From: Fusibacillus kribbianus
GTDB lineage: Bacteria; Bacillota; Clostridia; Lachnospirales; Lachnospiraceae
Reading direction: 5' to 3'
Assembly: GCF_030053595.1 (NCBI RefSeq)
Contig: NZ_JASGBQ010000010.1
Span: 1 to 64,000, forward strand
DNA: 64,000 nucleotides
The position numbers and the translations under genes are program-made. The notes beneath the pieces are model-generated. The model worked only from the letters and a program-made list of their open reading frames with translations. It did no database searches and was not told the DNA's origin. Of this stretch, positions 7,295 through 15,424 are shown piece after piece. Every line of letters starts with the position of its first letter. Positions within the stretch are counted from its first letter, which is position 1.

Positions 7295-9040
7295 TCAATC
7301 TCTGATCTTAATATGCACTTCTCTCAGCTGCTGCTCTGTCACTTCATTGGGTGCGCCGCACATCAGATCCTGCGCCGTTCCACTCATAGGGAAGGCGATG
7401 ACTTCACGGATATTCTCCTCGTTTCTCAGGAGCATGATCATGCGGTCAACGCCGGGAGCCATACCTGCATGAGGCGGTGCTCCAAACTGGAAGGCGTTGT
7501 AAAGTGCCCCGAATTTGGACTTTAAGGTTTCCTCATCGTAGCCTGCGATCTCAAAGGCCTTCACCATAATATCCATATCATGGTTTCTCACGGCGCCGGA
7601 TGAAAGCTCCACACCGTTGCAGACAATGTCGTACTGATATGCAAGGATATCCAGAGGATCCTTCTCGTTCAGTGCCTCCAGACCGCCCTGAGGCATGGAG
7701 AAGGGATTGTGGGTAAAGCCGATCTTCTTGGTCTCCTCATCCAGCTCATACATGGGGAAATCATTGATATAACAGAATCTGTAGGCATTCTTTTCGATCA
7801 GATCAAGGCGTTCACCCAGCTCATTTCTGATCTGTCCCGCATATTTGGAAGCGCGCTCCTCATTGTCGGCAATGAAGAAGATCACATCGCCGGGAACAAG
7901 ACCTGCAAGGGAGGCAAGCTCGCTCTTCATCTCATCGGGAATGAATTTATCAATAGGTCCCTTGTAGGACAGATCTTCCTTCACTTCCAGATATCCAAGG
8001 CCGCCCATGCCGATGGACTGGGCAAATTTCAAAAGCTTCTCATGGAAGCCCTTGGAAAGCTGTGCATGTACCTTGAGGGCGCGCACGGTCTTCTTGTGGA
8101 AGGGCTTGAAGGTACATCTCTGGAAGAATTCCGTCACGTCAAGGATCCGTAAGGGGTTTCTAAGGTCGGGCTTATCGGTGCCGAACTCCAGCATAGCCTG
8201 TTTATAGCTGATCACAGGATAAGGCGCCTCTGTGATGGCATATCCTTCCGGAGCAAATTTCTTAAAGGTGCTGGTAAGGACCTCCTCGCCGACCCGGAAT
8301 ACATCCTCCTGGGTGGCAAAGCTCATCTCGAAATCCAGCTGATAAAACTCTCCCGGAGAACGGTCTGCACGTGCATCCTCATCACGGAAGCAGGGAGCGA
8401 TCTGGAAGTATTTATCGATTCCGGACACCATCAGAAGCTGTTTGTACTGCTGCGGTGCCTGGGGAAGGGCATAGAATTTTCCTTTATATTTTCTGGAAGG
8501 AACGATATAATCTCTTGCTCCCTCAGGAGAAGAGGCACAGAGGATCGGGGTCTGAATCTCCACAAAGCCCAGCTCTGTCATTTTTTCTCTCAAATAGCTG
8601 ATGACCCTGGATCGGAACAGGATGTTTTCCTTTACCTTATGGTTCCGAAGATCCAGATACCGGTATTTCAGACGGACATCCTCCCGGATCTCCTTGGAGG
8701 TAGTCACTTCAAAAGGAAGATCCCTGTATACCTTTCCGAGGATCGTGATCTTATGAGCCTCCAGCTCGATGGTACCTGTGGGGATCTTGGGATTGTAGGT
8801 TTCCTCATCCCTGTGCTCCACCAGACCCTCAACGGAAATACACTCTTCCTTGCGAATGCCCTTTAACAGGTCTGTATCACGAAGAACCACCTGCATGACG
8901 CCATACATATCACGCAGATCAAGGAAGGAAACACCGCCGTGGTCACGGATGTTTTCCACCCAGCCTGCAATTTTAAGCTCGGAGCCCACATCACTCTCGC
9001 TGACCTGGCCCATATTTTTCGTACGGTACAAATCTGACAT
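7295..9040 (-). CDS. aspS: Aspartyl-tRNA synthetase (bacterial type)
   Basis: A 581-residue class II synthetase that charges tRNA with aspartate. It has an N-terminal OB anticodon-binding domain (GSELKIAGWVENIRDHGGVSF) and motif 2 with the FRDEDARADRSPGEFYQLD segment. The bacterial GAD insertion follows (PFHKKTVRALKVHAQLSKG), then motif 3 (GMAPGVDRMIMLL). Length is normal for the bacterial family. AAGGAG lies eight bases before the ATG. It is a single-gene unit controlled by a T-box leader whose specifier appears to be an Asn codon. That suggests a non-discriminating enzyme that also makes Asp-tRNA(Asn) for later amidation; no gatCAB is in the window. Confidence 0.95.
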   Translation of the reverse strand: MSDLYRTKNMGQVSESDVGSELKIAGWVENIRDHGGVSFLDLRDMYGVMQVVLRDTDLLKGIRKEECISVEGLVEHRDEETYNPKIPTGTIELEAHKITILGKVYRDLPFEVTTSKEIREDVRLKYRYLDLRNHKVKENILFRSRVISYLREKMTELGFVEIQTPILCASSPEGARDYIVPSRKYKGKFYALPQAPQQYKQLLMVSGIDKYFQIAPCFRDEDARADRSPGEFYQLDFEMSFATQEDVFRVGEEVLTSTFKKFAPEGYAITEAPYPVISYKQAMLEFGTDKPDLRNPLRILDVTEFFQRCTFKPFHKKTVRALKVHAQLSKGFHEKLLKFAQSIGMGGLGYLEVKEDLSYKGPIDKFIPDEMKSELASLAGLVPGDVIFFIADNEERASKYAGQIRNELGERLDLIEKNAYRFCYINDFPMYELDEETKKIGFTHNPFSMPQGGLEALNEKDPLDILAYQYDIVCNGVELSSGAVRNHDMDIMVKAFEIAGYDEETLKSKFGALYNAFQFGAPPHAGMAPGVDRMIMLLRNEENIREVIAFPMSGTAQDLMCGAPNEVTEQQLREVHIKIRD

Positions 9041-9074
9041 TTTTTTCTCTCCTTTTCTGTAAGCCTGTGCAAAT

Positions 9075-9347
9075 AAAAAAAGCCGTCTCCTGAAAAATTT
9101 CTTCAGGACGAACAGCTTTCCATGTCCGCGGTGCCACCTGATTTACCGCCGCTCTCTGCGGCAGTCGCCTCATCGCTGCCGGTTGACGCCCGGCTTACGG
9201 CGCACCTACTGCCCGCACAGCGGGGTTCAGATTGCAGCTCGGGAGTGTTATTCATGCGGATTCACTTTGCGGGGTTCTCACTGTCTCCCGCTCACTGGGA
9301 ACGATAATCCGTACTACTTCTCTCCGTCATCGCTTTTGCCTGTTTCT
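9075..9347 (-). promoter_or_regulatory. T-box riboswitch leader of aspS
   Basis: The minus strand carries the T-box AGGTGGCACCGCGG (complement of 9126-9139). It is followed by a terminator made of complementary arms at 9080-9094 and 9102-9118 with a run of T. Stem I is recognisable: AGTAGTA, then CGGATT pairing with AATCCG, then the 3' side of the specifier loop TGAATAACACTCCC. With the A that precedes the closing CTCC, the specifier is AAC (complement of 9247-9249), an Asn codon. Uncharged cognate tRNA should disrupt the terminator and switch aspS on. Confidence 0.88.
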
Positions 9348-9353
9348 TACCGT

Positions 9354-9382
9354 ATTTTATACTAGGAAAAACAGTTTGTCAA
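9354..9382 (-). promoter_or_regulatory. Promoter of aspS and its T-box leader
   Basis: On the minus strand a consensus TTGACA (9377-9382) and TAAAAT (9354-9359) are separated by 17 bases, putting the start near 9347, just before stem I of the T-box. Confidence 0.75.
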
Positions 9383-9409
9383 TTCAATTTTTCCCATAAT
9401 TCCGTCTTT

Positions 9410-10777
9410 CTATGCCTTTTTTGCAGCCGCATCCTCCTCCAGACGTCCGCCCCAGAGATAATAATCAGTCTCCGCTGCAATGACCCGTTGTAAACCCAAA
9501 AGGCAGATCAGATTCGGCACTGCCATAAGTCCGTTCAGAAGATCCGAGATTTTCCAGATCACCCCCATGGAGGCCACGGCTCCGCCAAAAGCTGCCGCCA
9601 GATAAAGAAGACGGTAGTATTTCACAGCCGATTCTCCAAACAGATAGGATACTGCCCGCTCTCCGTAAAAGCACCAGCCCAGAATGGTAGCAAAGGCAAA
9701 GACGATCAGGGAAACAGCAAATATCACATGACCGTACCGGTTCATCAGCCCAAAGGACTGTTCTGCCAGAGCACCATCTGTAAGACCGGCAAAAAGCTCC
9801 GGCTTATGGAGCATGGACGACACGATGACAAGGCCTGTCACCGCGCAGAACACCACCGTATCCCAGAAGGTACCCGTCATGGCCACAAGGGCCTGACGCA
9901 CCGGATTTCTCGTTCTGGCTCCGGCCGCCGCCATAGGGGCGGTTCCAAGCCCCGACTCATCGGAAAACAGTCCTCTGGCAATGCCCTGCCTGGCCGCCTG
10001 TATCACCGTAGTTCCCACGAAGCCCCCGGCTGCCGCCCTCGGAGTGAAAGCCGCCGTGACGATCAGGCGGAGAGCAGAAGCCAGATACCCTCTGTTGATA
10101 TAAAGAAGGGCAGCGCTCCCGCCCAGATAAAAAACTGCCATAAAGGGAATGAGCTTTTCACAGACTCCCGTGATTTTCTTTGTACCCCCAAGGATCACCA
10201 CCGCCGCCAGACTTAAGATCACAAGCCCGGTGATAAAGGGCTTCACGTGAAAGGCAGTCTCCATCACTCCGGCAATGGCATTAGCCTGGACACTGCACCC
10301 TGTCCCAAAGGCTGCAAAAGCCGCAAACAGAGAAAACACAACTGCCAGTGCTTTCCTGTGGAGCACCTTCTCCATCACATACATGGGGCCACCCATATAC
10401 CCTCCGTTTCTGTCCCGTTCCCGGTACTTGACGGACAAAAGAGCTTCCCCGTACTTTGTCGCCATGCCAAACAGCCCGGTGAGCCAGCACCAGAGAACCG
10501 CTCCCGGCCCGCCCAGGGCGACCGCCATGGAAACGCCGATGATATTGCCGGTTCCGAGGGTGGCCGCCAGGGCCGTCGCCAGCGCTCCAAACTGGCTCAT
10601 TTCCCCTTCGCTTCCCTCATCCTCCGTCACAGAAAGCCTGAGAGCCTTCCCGATTTTTCTCTGAGGTACCTTCAGGCGCACCGTAAACAAAAGATGAGTT
10701 CCGAAAAGCAGAACCATCATCGGGATGCCCCAGACAAATTGATTTAAGGTGTCCAGAAAACTCTTTAATCCGCTCAT
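9410..10777 (-). CDS. Alanine/glycine:cation symporter (AGCS family)
   Basis: A 455-residue membrane protein of the sodium:alanine symporter family that imports Ala or Gly with Na+ or H+. Family features are GALATALAATLGTGNIIGVS near residue 70, the GGPGAVLWCW segment, YMGGPMYVMEKV, and GLFSDESGLGTAPMAAAGA in the middle. Length is normal. The ATG at 10777 has no good Shine-Dalgarno site. It overlaps by four bases (ATGA) the stop of an IS21-type istA fragment. The native upstream region therefore seems to have been replaced by insertion-sequence DNA, and expression may now depend on translation through the fragment. It ends without a clear hairpin. Confidence 0.9.
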   Translation of the reverse strand: MSGLKSFLDTLNQFVWGIPMMVLLFGTHLLFTVRLKVPQRKIGKALRLSVTEDEGSEGEMSQFGALATALAATLGTGNIIGVSMAVALGGPGAVLWCWLTGLFGMATKYGEALLSVKYRERDRNGGYMGGPMYVMEKVLHRKALAVVFSLFAAFAAFGTGCSVQANAIAGVMETAFHVKPFITGLVILSLAAVVILGGTKKITGVCEKLIPFMAVFYLGGSAALLYINRGYLASALRLIVTAAFTPRAAAGGFVGTTVIQAARQGIARGLFSDESGLGTAPMAAAGARTRNPVRQALVAMTGTFWDTVVFCAVTGLVIVSSMLHKPELFAGLTDGALAEQSFGLMNRYGHVIFAVSLIVFAFATILGWCFYGERAVSYLFGESAVKYYRLLYLAAAFGGAVASMGVIWKISDLLNGLMAVPNLICLLGLQRVIAAETDYYLWGGRLEEDAAAKKA

Positions 10778-10932
10778 GGAACAATATATGGAACGGGGAG
10801 ATTTTCTATTCCTTCGGAAGAGACACTTAAGACTTTCTTGACAGTGTTCCTGGAAACACCGGCGCTTCGCGCGATGTTCCGCTCGCTGAATTCCAGACTG
10901 CGAAGTCTGAGAATTTCACGATACTTGGTCAT
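10774..10932 (-). pseudogene. IstA-like transposase N-terminal fragment (IS21 family)
   Basis: A 52-residue ORF starting MTKYREILRLRSLEFSERN, followed by IARSAGVSRNTVKKVL. This is the N-terminal helix-turn-helix of IS21-family IstA. AGGAGG lies before the ATG. After VKKVL the residues no longer look like IstA, so the catalytic DDE core and istB have been deleted. The stop overlaps the start codon of the symporter gene. Confidence 0.7.
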
Positions 10933-11109
10933 AGTCGTGACCTCCTTTATCTGTAATCACATCGAAAGGTGCGTGATTACAGTATAAAGGAATGATCAGT
11001 TATGAGCCTGTCAGAGTGGCTCTCAATCTCTGGATTTACTGGCTCTGAGGCACCGGAATGATGGCGCTCAAAGTCCGGACTGGTGGCTCAAAGGGGGCTG
11101 GAATATTCA
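10774..11109 (-). mobile_element. Remnant of an IS21-type insertion sequence
   Basis: The left end appears to begin at 11109, where an sce7726-like reading frame stops and TGAATATT starts on the minus strand. The leader that follows has repeated GAGCC/GGCTC motifs (about 10990-11095), as expected for multiple terminal repeats of IS21 elements. A GTAATCAC/GTGATTAC inverted repeat lies at 10953-10980, followed by the istA start. Everything beyond the first fifty or so codons of istA is gone, leaving about 330 bases joined directly to the symporter gene. Confidence 0.6.
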
Positions 11110-11247
11110 GTATCCGGTTAGTTGATCAGTCACGACCATAAGATCACAAATTGAATTGACGATGCTTTTCTCCTGATAGATACGCATTTCCATTCCTTGG
11201 GTTTGTAGATATGCAATTAAAATTTTTCTTATTTCCTTGTCATTCAT
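11107..11247 (-). pseudogene. 5' fragment of an sce7726-like gene cut by the IS
   Basis: A 46-residue ORF with an excellent GGAGGAG site. It begins MNDKEIRKILIAYL, contains RIYQEKSIVNSICDLMVV and ends QLTGY before TGA. It resembles the start of sce7726-family proteins, in which the next residues would be EIKSD, the PD-(D/E)XK-like nuclease core. The stop comes from the inserted IS end, so the catalytic part is lost. Such genes often sit in phage or defence regions, fitting the AT-rich gene just upstream. Confidence 0.55.
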
Positions 11248-11356
11248 ATACTTCTCCTCCTACGATACGGCCAGCATAACTATTATACTGTTTGTCATGT
11301 GCCAAAAATGGGAGGTTTTTATTCGCGAAAAAAGCAAGTTGTAGTGAAAACAACTG

Positions 11357-12076
11357 TCATTTTAAATATTCAAATGAATTTTTAAATCTGGAACAGGACG
11401 GATGATAAACATAATAAAGCCTCACATTTTTATCTCCAATATTCCCATAGACAAAGTTTCCGTTCCATTTAGATTCTATATTAAATAACTGATCGGCAAT
11501 CCCATCAAAGCAGCCACAAAATACTACAATTTGCGGATCGTGCAGCTCGATTTGCCGTTTTATAAAATACTTGTATTTATTCACATAGTTTTTCAACTGT
11601 TTAGAATCAGTACTGCCAAATCCGCCTCTTTTATTGAGGTTCATATACCCAAAAGGAATTTTTTCTATTTCTTCCTCAGATTTTTCCTTGCTGAACTTTT
11701 CCAAAATCATTTTTAGCCTATTTGCATAAGTATCTCTTCTTTTTGAACTTCCAGAATCCGGATCATTAAACCAAAAAGCTTTATCTGATTTGTTGAGTTT
11801 CCCATCAGTATTTGCTTCTTTTAAAATGAAAAGCACATCAACCTTCGGATCTATCTTTTCCTGACACACCCTTCCATTTATCGATGTCACCCCATCCCAA
11901 CAAAAATTATTCTTATATTCTTCTTTATCACCTGGATATTTTCCATCTTTGGGATTTTTAGGAAGAGTTTCTCCAAAATTCTCTTCTGTTTCATGTGCCC
12001 TTTTCCAGTAACCAAACAGTTCCTTTAAGGTTTTTGCTTGTATTGCTTTATCTTCCCAATTTTTAAAAGTATTCAT
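11357..12076 (-). CDS. AT-rich hypothetical protein, possibly uracil-DNA-glycosylase-like fold
   Basis: A 239-residue soluble protein, Lys/Asn rich and clearly more AT-rich than its neighbours, suggesting recent transfer. I do not firmly recognise the family. The order of motifs resembles the uracil-DNA glycosylase superfamily: DVLFILKEAN near residue 80, an Arg-rich RRDTYANRLKMIL, then FGYMNLNKRGGFG, DPQIVVFCGCFDG and a C-terminal YYVYHPSCSR (compare the HPS motif). Its ATG overlaps the stop of the MATE gene by four bases, yet it has no strong ribosome site of its own. The sce7726-like fragment lies immediately downstream, making this a small accessory island. Function unproven. Confidence 0.6.
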   Translation of the reverse strand: MNTFKNWEDKAIQAKTLKELFGYWKRAHETEENFGETLPKNPKDGKYPGDKEEYKNNFCWDGVTSINGRVCQEKIDPKVDVLFILKEANTDGKLNKSDKAFWFNDPDSGSSKRRDTYANRLKMILEKFSKEKSEEEIEKIPFGYMNLNKRGGFGSTDSKQLKNYVNKYKYFIKRQIELHDPQIVVFCGCFDGIADQLFNIESKWNGNFVYGNIGDKNVRLYYVYHPSCSRFKNSFEYLK

Positions 12077-13455
12077 ATTGTTTTCCCTTTCTCTCCGCCG
12101 TTTCGAAACAATCTCCGCACCGTAAAGAGCATTGTGGTAAAGCTGGCCGTACCGCCGATAAAATTGGAGATGGGCTCCGCCAGAAAGACGCCCTGCACTC
12201 CCATGCCGGCCAAATGGGGAAGGATCAGAGTCAGCGGCACAACAATGATGATCTTCCGAAAGAGGGAGAAGAAAATGGAATGCTTTGACATTCCAAGCCC
12301 CACAAAGGTGGATTGTCCCACAAACTGAAACGCCATCATAAAAAATCCGAAGAAATAAAGATGAAGGGAGGGAATTCCTTTCGTGATCAGCTCCGGATCC
12401 GAATTAAAGATCCGCATGATCGGCTCCGGGAACAGAAACAACAGAAGCCATGCCGCCAGCATATACGACACGCCGATGGCTGTCACAAAGGCGATGGCCT
12501 TTTTGATTCTCCCGTATTCTCCTGCCCCGAAATTAAAGCCCATCACCGGCTGGGAGGCATGGGTCACCCCCTGGATCGGCAGAGAAACCACATCCCGCAC
12601 CGAGTTTAACACCGTCATGATTCCCACATAAATATCGCCGCCAAAGCTGCGAAGCGTGGCATTGCAGGCGATCTGCACTGCCCCGTTGGAGGCCGACACC
12701 ACAAAGCCGGCTGTTCCCAATCCCAGGATCTCCCGCACCAGCTTTGCCTCCGGCTTCAGATAGCATTTTCGGATGGAATACAGCGTCTTCTTTCCGGTGA
12801 GAAACCGAAGGACCCACACAGCCGACAGGCACTGGGAAATCACCGTTGCCAGCGCTGCTCCGGAAACACCCATATCAAGGACATAAATAAAGACAGGATC
12901 CAGAATGATATTGGTGACAGCTCCGATCAGTACCGTCAGCATACCGGTGCGGGCAAAGCCCTGGGCGTTGATAAAGCCGTTCATTCCTGTCGCCAGCATG
13001 GCAAAGGGTGTCCCGATCAGGTAGATTCTCAAATACTGCCAGGCAAAGGGATAGCTTTCATCACTGGCTCCAAAGAGATATAAAAGAGGACGCAGAAAGC
13101 CATAGCTGACGGCCATGAGAAGGATACAGCTGATACACAGCAGGGTAAAGGTGTTTCCCATGATCTTTCCTGCCCGCTCCTCCTGCCGCCTTCCTCTGGC
13201 AATGGAGAAAAGAGGCGTACCGCCCATACCGAAGAGATTGGTGAAAGCCAGGATCAGGGTGATCACCGGAAAGGTCAGTCCCAGTCCTGTCAGAGCCAGA
13301 GAAGAGGCACCCGGCAGGTGGCCGATATAGATCCGGTCCACAATATTGTAAAGCATCTGTACCAGCTGGGCGATGGTAAGCGGAACAGCCAGCGATGTGA
13401 TATGGCGATACACGCTGCCCTTTGAAAAATCACTTTTATTCTCCTCCTGCCTCAC
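12073..13455 (-). CDS. MATE family efflux transporter (second copy)
   Basis: A 460-residue multidrug and toxin extrusion type exporter with about twelve membrane segments. It opens with SLAVPLTIAQLVQMLYNIVDRIYIG, the same signature as the gene at 5.8 kb but clearly divergent elsewhere, so this is not a recent duplicate. The frame stays open to a TTG at 13476. The GTG at 13455 has AGGGAG eight bases upstream and is the better start. Its stop overlaps the ATG of the AT-rich hypothetical gene, so the two may be co-transcribed. Substrate cannot be read from the sequence. Confidence 0.87.
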   Translation of the reverse strand: MRQEENKSDFSKGSVYRHITSLAVPLTIAQLVQMLYNIVDRIYIGHLPGASSLALTGLGLTFPVITLILAFTNLFGMGGTPLFSIARGRRQEERAGKIMGNTFTLLCISCILLMAVSYGFLRPLLYLFGASDESYPFAWQYLRIYLIGTPFAMLATGMNGFINAQGFARTGMLTVLIGAVTNIILDPVFIYVLDMGVSGAALATVISQCLSAVWVLRFLTGKKTLYSIRKCYLKPEAKLVREILGLGTAGFVVSASNGAVQIACNATLRSFGGDIYVGIMTVLNSVRDVVSLPIQGVTHASQPVMGFNFGAGEYGRIKKAIAFVTAIGVSYMLAAWLLLFLFPEPIMRIFNSDPELITKGIPSLHLYFFGFFMMAFQFVGQSTFVGLGMSKHSIFFSLFRKIIIVVPLTLILPHLAGMGVQGVFLAEPISNFIGGTASFTTMLFTVRRLFRNGGEKGKTI

Positions 13456-13516
13456 AGCATACACTCCCTTTCGCAAAAGAACCCCGAAGCCTCATACGGC
13501 CTGGAGTTCCTCTCAG

Positions 13517-13534
13517 AATCCGGCTCGCCGGATT
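13517..13534. other. Short hairpin in the divergent intergenic region
   Basis: AATCCGG at 13517-13523 pairs with CCGGATT at 13528-13534 around CTCG. The 13456-13690 stretch between the divergent MATE and aldo/keto reductase genes holds nothing else I can support. Confidence 0.45.
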
Positions 13535-13690
13535 TATTTCTTATGATCAATGGCGGGCATCAAAGATACCCTTCCGTACTCCCTGCAGCTACTCCTGACT
13601 TCCGCCTGTTGCACGGCTTCCTGTTATCAACTGTATGTTACAATAAAAAACCAAAACGCACAACCGTTTTTTACATTCCGGGAGTCAGGA

Positions 13691-13719
13691 TTGACTTTTC
13701 TTCCCACTCTTACTATACT
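13691..13719 (+). promoter_or_regulatory. Promoter of aldo/keto reductase gene
   Basis: TTGACT at 13691-13696 and TATACT at 13714-13719 are separated by 17 bases. About 100 bases of untranslated leader follow before the GGGAGG site and ATG at 13825. Confidence 0.65.
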
Positions 13720-13824
13720 TTTCTTAGGAAAGTAATTCTTCTGTAACAGAGCCGGTTCTCAGAGAGTGTATTATCTCCTGTTCACCGACTCTGATCATCC
13801 ACAATTATTTACGGGAGGGATCTT

Positions 13825-14850
13825 ATGGTAACAGTAACACTCGGAAAAACAGGTATCACCGTCAATAAAAACGGCTTCGGCGCTCTGCCTATCCAGCGGA
13901 TTTCCAAAGAGGATGCCGCCTGTCTTCTTCGAAAGGCCTACGACAACGGCATCAATTTCTTTGACACGGCCCGTGCCTACTCTGACAGCGAGGAGAAGGT
14001 CGGTTATGCCTTCAAGGGTATCCGGGATCAGCTTTACATCTCTACAAAAACCGGCGCCTCCGATGCGGAGGGCTTCTGGAATGATCTGCACACCAGTCTG
14101 AAAAATCTTCAGACGGACTATGTGGATATCCTTCAGTTCCACAATCCGGCCTTCTGCCCCAGGCCCGGCGATGAATCCGGCCTCTATGACGCCATCCTGA
14201 AGGCAAAGGAACAGGGGAAGGTCCGTCACATCGGTATCACCAACCACCGGCTTCATGTGGCAAAGGAAGCCATCGAGTCCGGCCTCTATGAGACCATGCA
14301 GTTCCCGTTCTGCTATCTGGCTACGGAAAAGGATATTGAGATCGTCGAAGCATGCAAAAAGCAGAACATGGGCTTCATTGCCATGAAAGCGCTGTCCGGC
14401 GGACTGATCACCAACTCTGCTGCCGCCTATGCCTTCGAGGCTCAGTATGACAATGTACTACCTATCTGGGGTGTTCAGAAAGAAAAGGAACTGGATGAAT
14501 TCCTGTCCTACATCGACAATCCGCCGGCCATGACTGACGAGATGGCAGCCTATATTGAAAAGGAAAAGAAGGAGCTGGCCGGAAGCTTCTGCCGCGGCTG
14601 CGGATACTGCATGCCCACCTGCCCGGCCCACATCAACATCGCCGACTGTGCCAGAATGTCCCTGCTTCTGCGCCGGTCTCCCTCTGCCGGTCACCTGACT
14701 CCGGAAGGACAGGCGATGATGGCCAAAATCGATGACTGCCTCCACTGCGGTGCCTGCATGAAAAAATGCCCTTATGGACTCAACACACCGGAGCTTTTGG
14801 CGGAAAATTACAAGGATTACAAAGAGGTTCTGGCCGGAAAGCCCCTCTAA
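13825..14850 (+). CDS. Aldo/keto reductase with C-terminal 2[4Fe-4S] ferredoxin domain
   Basis: A 341-residue oxidoreductase. The N-terminal 230 residues form an AKR barrel with the DTARAYSDSE segment bearing the catalytic Tyr, KTGA (Lys) and a C-terminal QYDNVLPIWG cofactor region. The last 90 residues carry two cysteine clusters, CRGCGYCMPTCP and CLHCGACMKKCP, typical of two 4Fe-4S centres. This fused family is common in anaerobes and probably links NAD(P)H or flavin chemistry to ferredoxin-type electron transfer. Physiological substrate unknown. It has its own promoter, a GGGAGG site and a terminator, so it is monocistronic. Confidence 0.9.
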   Translation: MVTVTLGKTGITVNKNGFGALPIQRISKEDAACLLRKAYDNGINFFDTARAYSDSEEKVGYAFKGIRDQLYISTKTGASDAEGFWNDLHTSLKNLQTDYVDILQFHNPAFCPRPGDESGLYDAILKAKEQGKVRHIGITNHRLHVAKEAIESGLYETMQFPFCYLATEKDIEIVEACKKQNMGFIAMKALSGGLITNSAAAYAFEAQYDNVLPIWGVQKEKELDEFLSYIDNPPAMTDEMAAYIEKEKKELAGSFCRGCGYCMPTCPAHINIADCARMSLLLRRSPSAGHLTPEGQAMMAKIDDCLHCGACMKKCPYGLNTPELLAENYKDYKEVLAGKPL

Positions 14851-14897
14851 GCTTTCCTGACCGAATATCCTCGGAAATCCCATATAAAGTGTTTTCA

Positions 14898-14929
14898 GGG
14901 GGATTGACCGCCAGTCCGGTCAATCCCCC
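14898..14929. terminator. Terminator between converging genes
   Basis: GGGGGATTGACCG at 14898-14910 pairs perfectly with CGGTCAATCCCCC at 14917-14929 around a six-base loop. It lies between the aldo/keto reductase gene and the converging EamA gene. The T tail on either side is weak. Confidence 0.75.
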
Positions 14930-14942
14930 ATATGCTTTTCAA

Positions 14943-15356
14943 TCACAAAACCATCACCAGCGTGCCAGCCGTGATCAGTACCGCACCGATGGCCGACTTG
15001 GCCGTAAAATCCTCGTGAAGAAAAACAAAGGCCAGAATCAGGGTGATGACCACACTGAGCTTATCCACAGGGACGACCTTCGATGCCTGACCGATCTGCA
15101 GCGCATGATAATAGCAAAGCCAGGAGGCTCCCGTCGCCAGACCGGATAAAATGAGAAACAGCCAGCTTTTCCTGCTGATCCCGGCGATCCCGCTCTGGGT
15201 CCCGGTCAAAAACACCATTCCCCAGGCCATGAAAAGGACCACCACAGTCCGGATGGCAGTGGCCAGATTGGAATTGACTCCCTCGATTCCTATTTTAGCC
15301 AATATCGAGGTGAGCGCCGCAAACACTGCCGACAAAAGTGCAAAAACGAACCACAT
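14943..15356 (-). CDS. Single-domain EamA-type membrane transporter
   Basis: A 137-residue hydrophobic protein with four to five membrane helices, equal to one EamA repeat rather than the usual two. It begins MWFVFALLSAVFAALTSILA. It contains GLATGASWLCYYHALQIGQAS and then DKLSVVITLILAFVFLHE, which match the EamA consensus including the final acidic residue. Half-size members are thought to work as dimers. Solute unknown. It is the last gene after pabC (68 bases gap) and may be transcribed with the PABA genes, but nothing ties it to folate. Confidence 0.82.
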   Translation of the reverse strand: MWFVFALLSAVFAALTSILAKIGIEGVNSNLATAIRTVVVLFMAWGMVFLTGTQSGIAGISRKSWLFLILSGLATGASWLCYYHALQIGQASKVVPVDKLSVVITLILAFVFLHEDFTAKSAIGAVLITAGTLVMVL

Positions 15357-15424
15357 AACAACCCTTCTTTCTTTTGTATCGTTACAACCTTCTTTACTGA
15401 ATGACTCCCGCAGTCATTTTCTTT

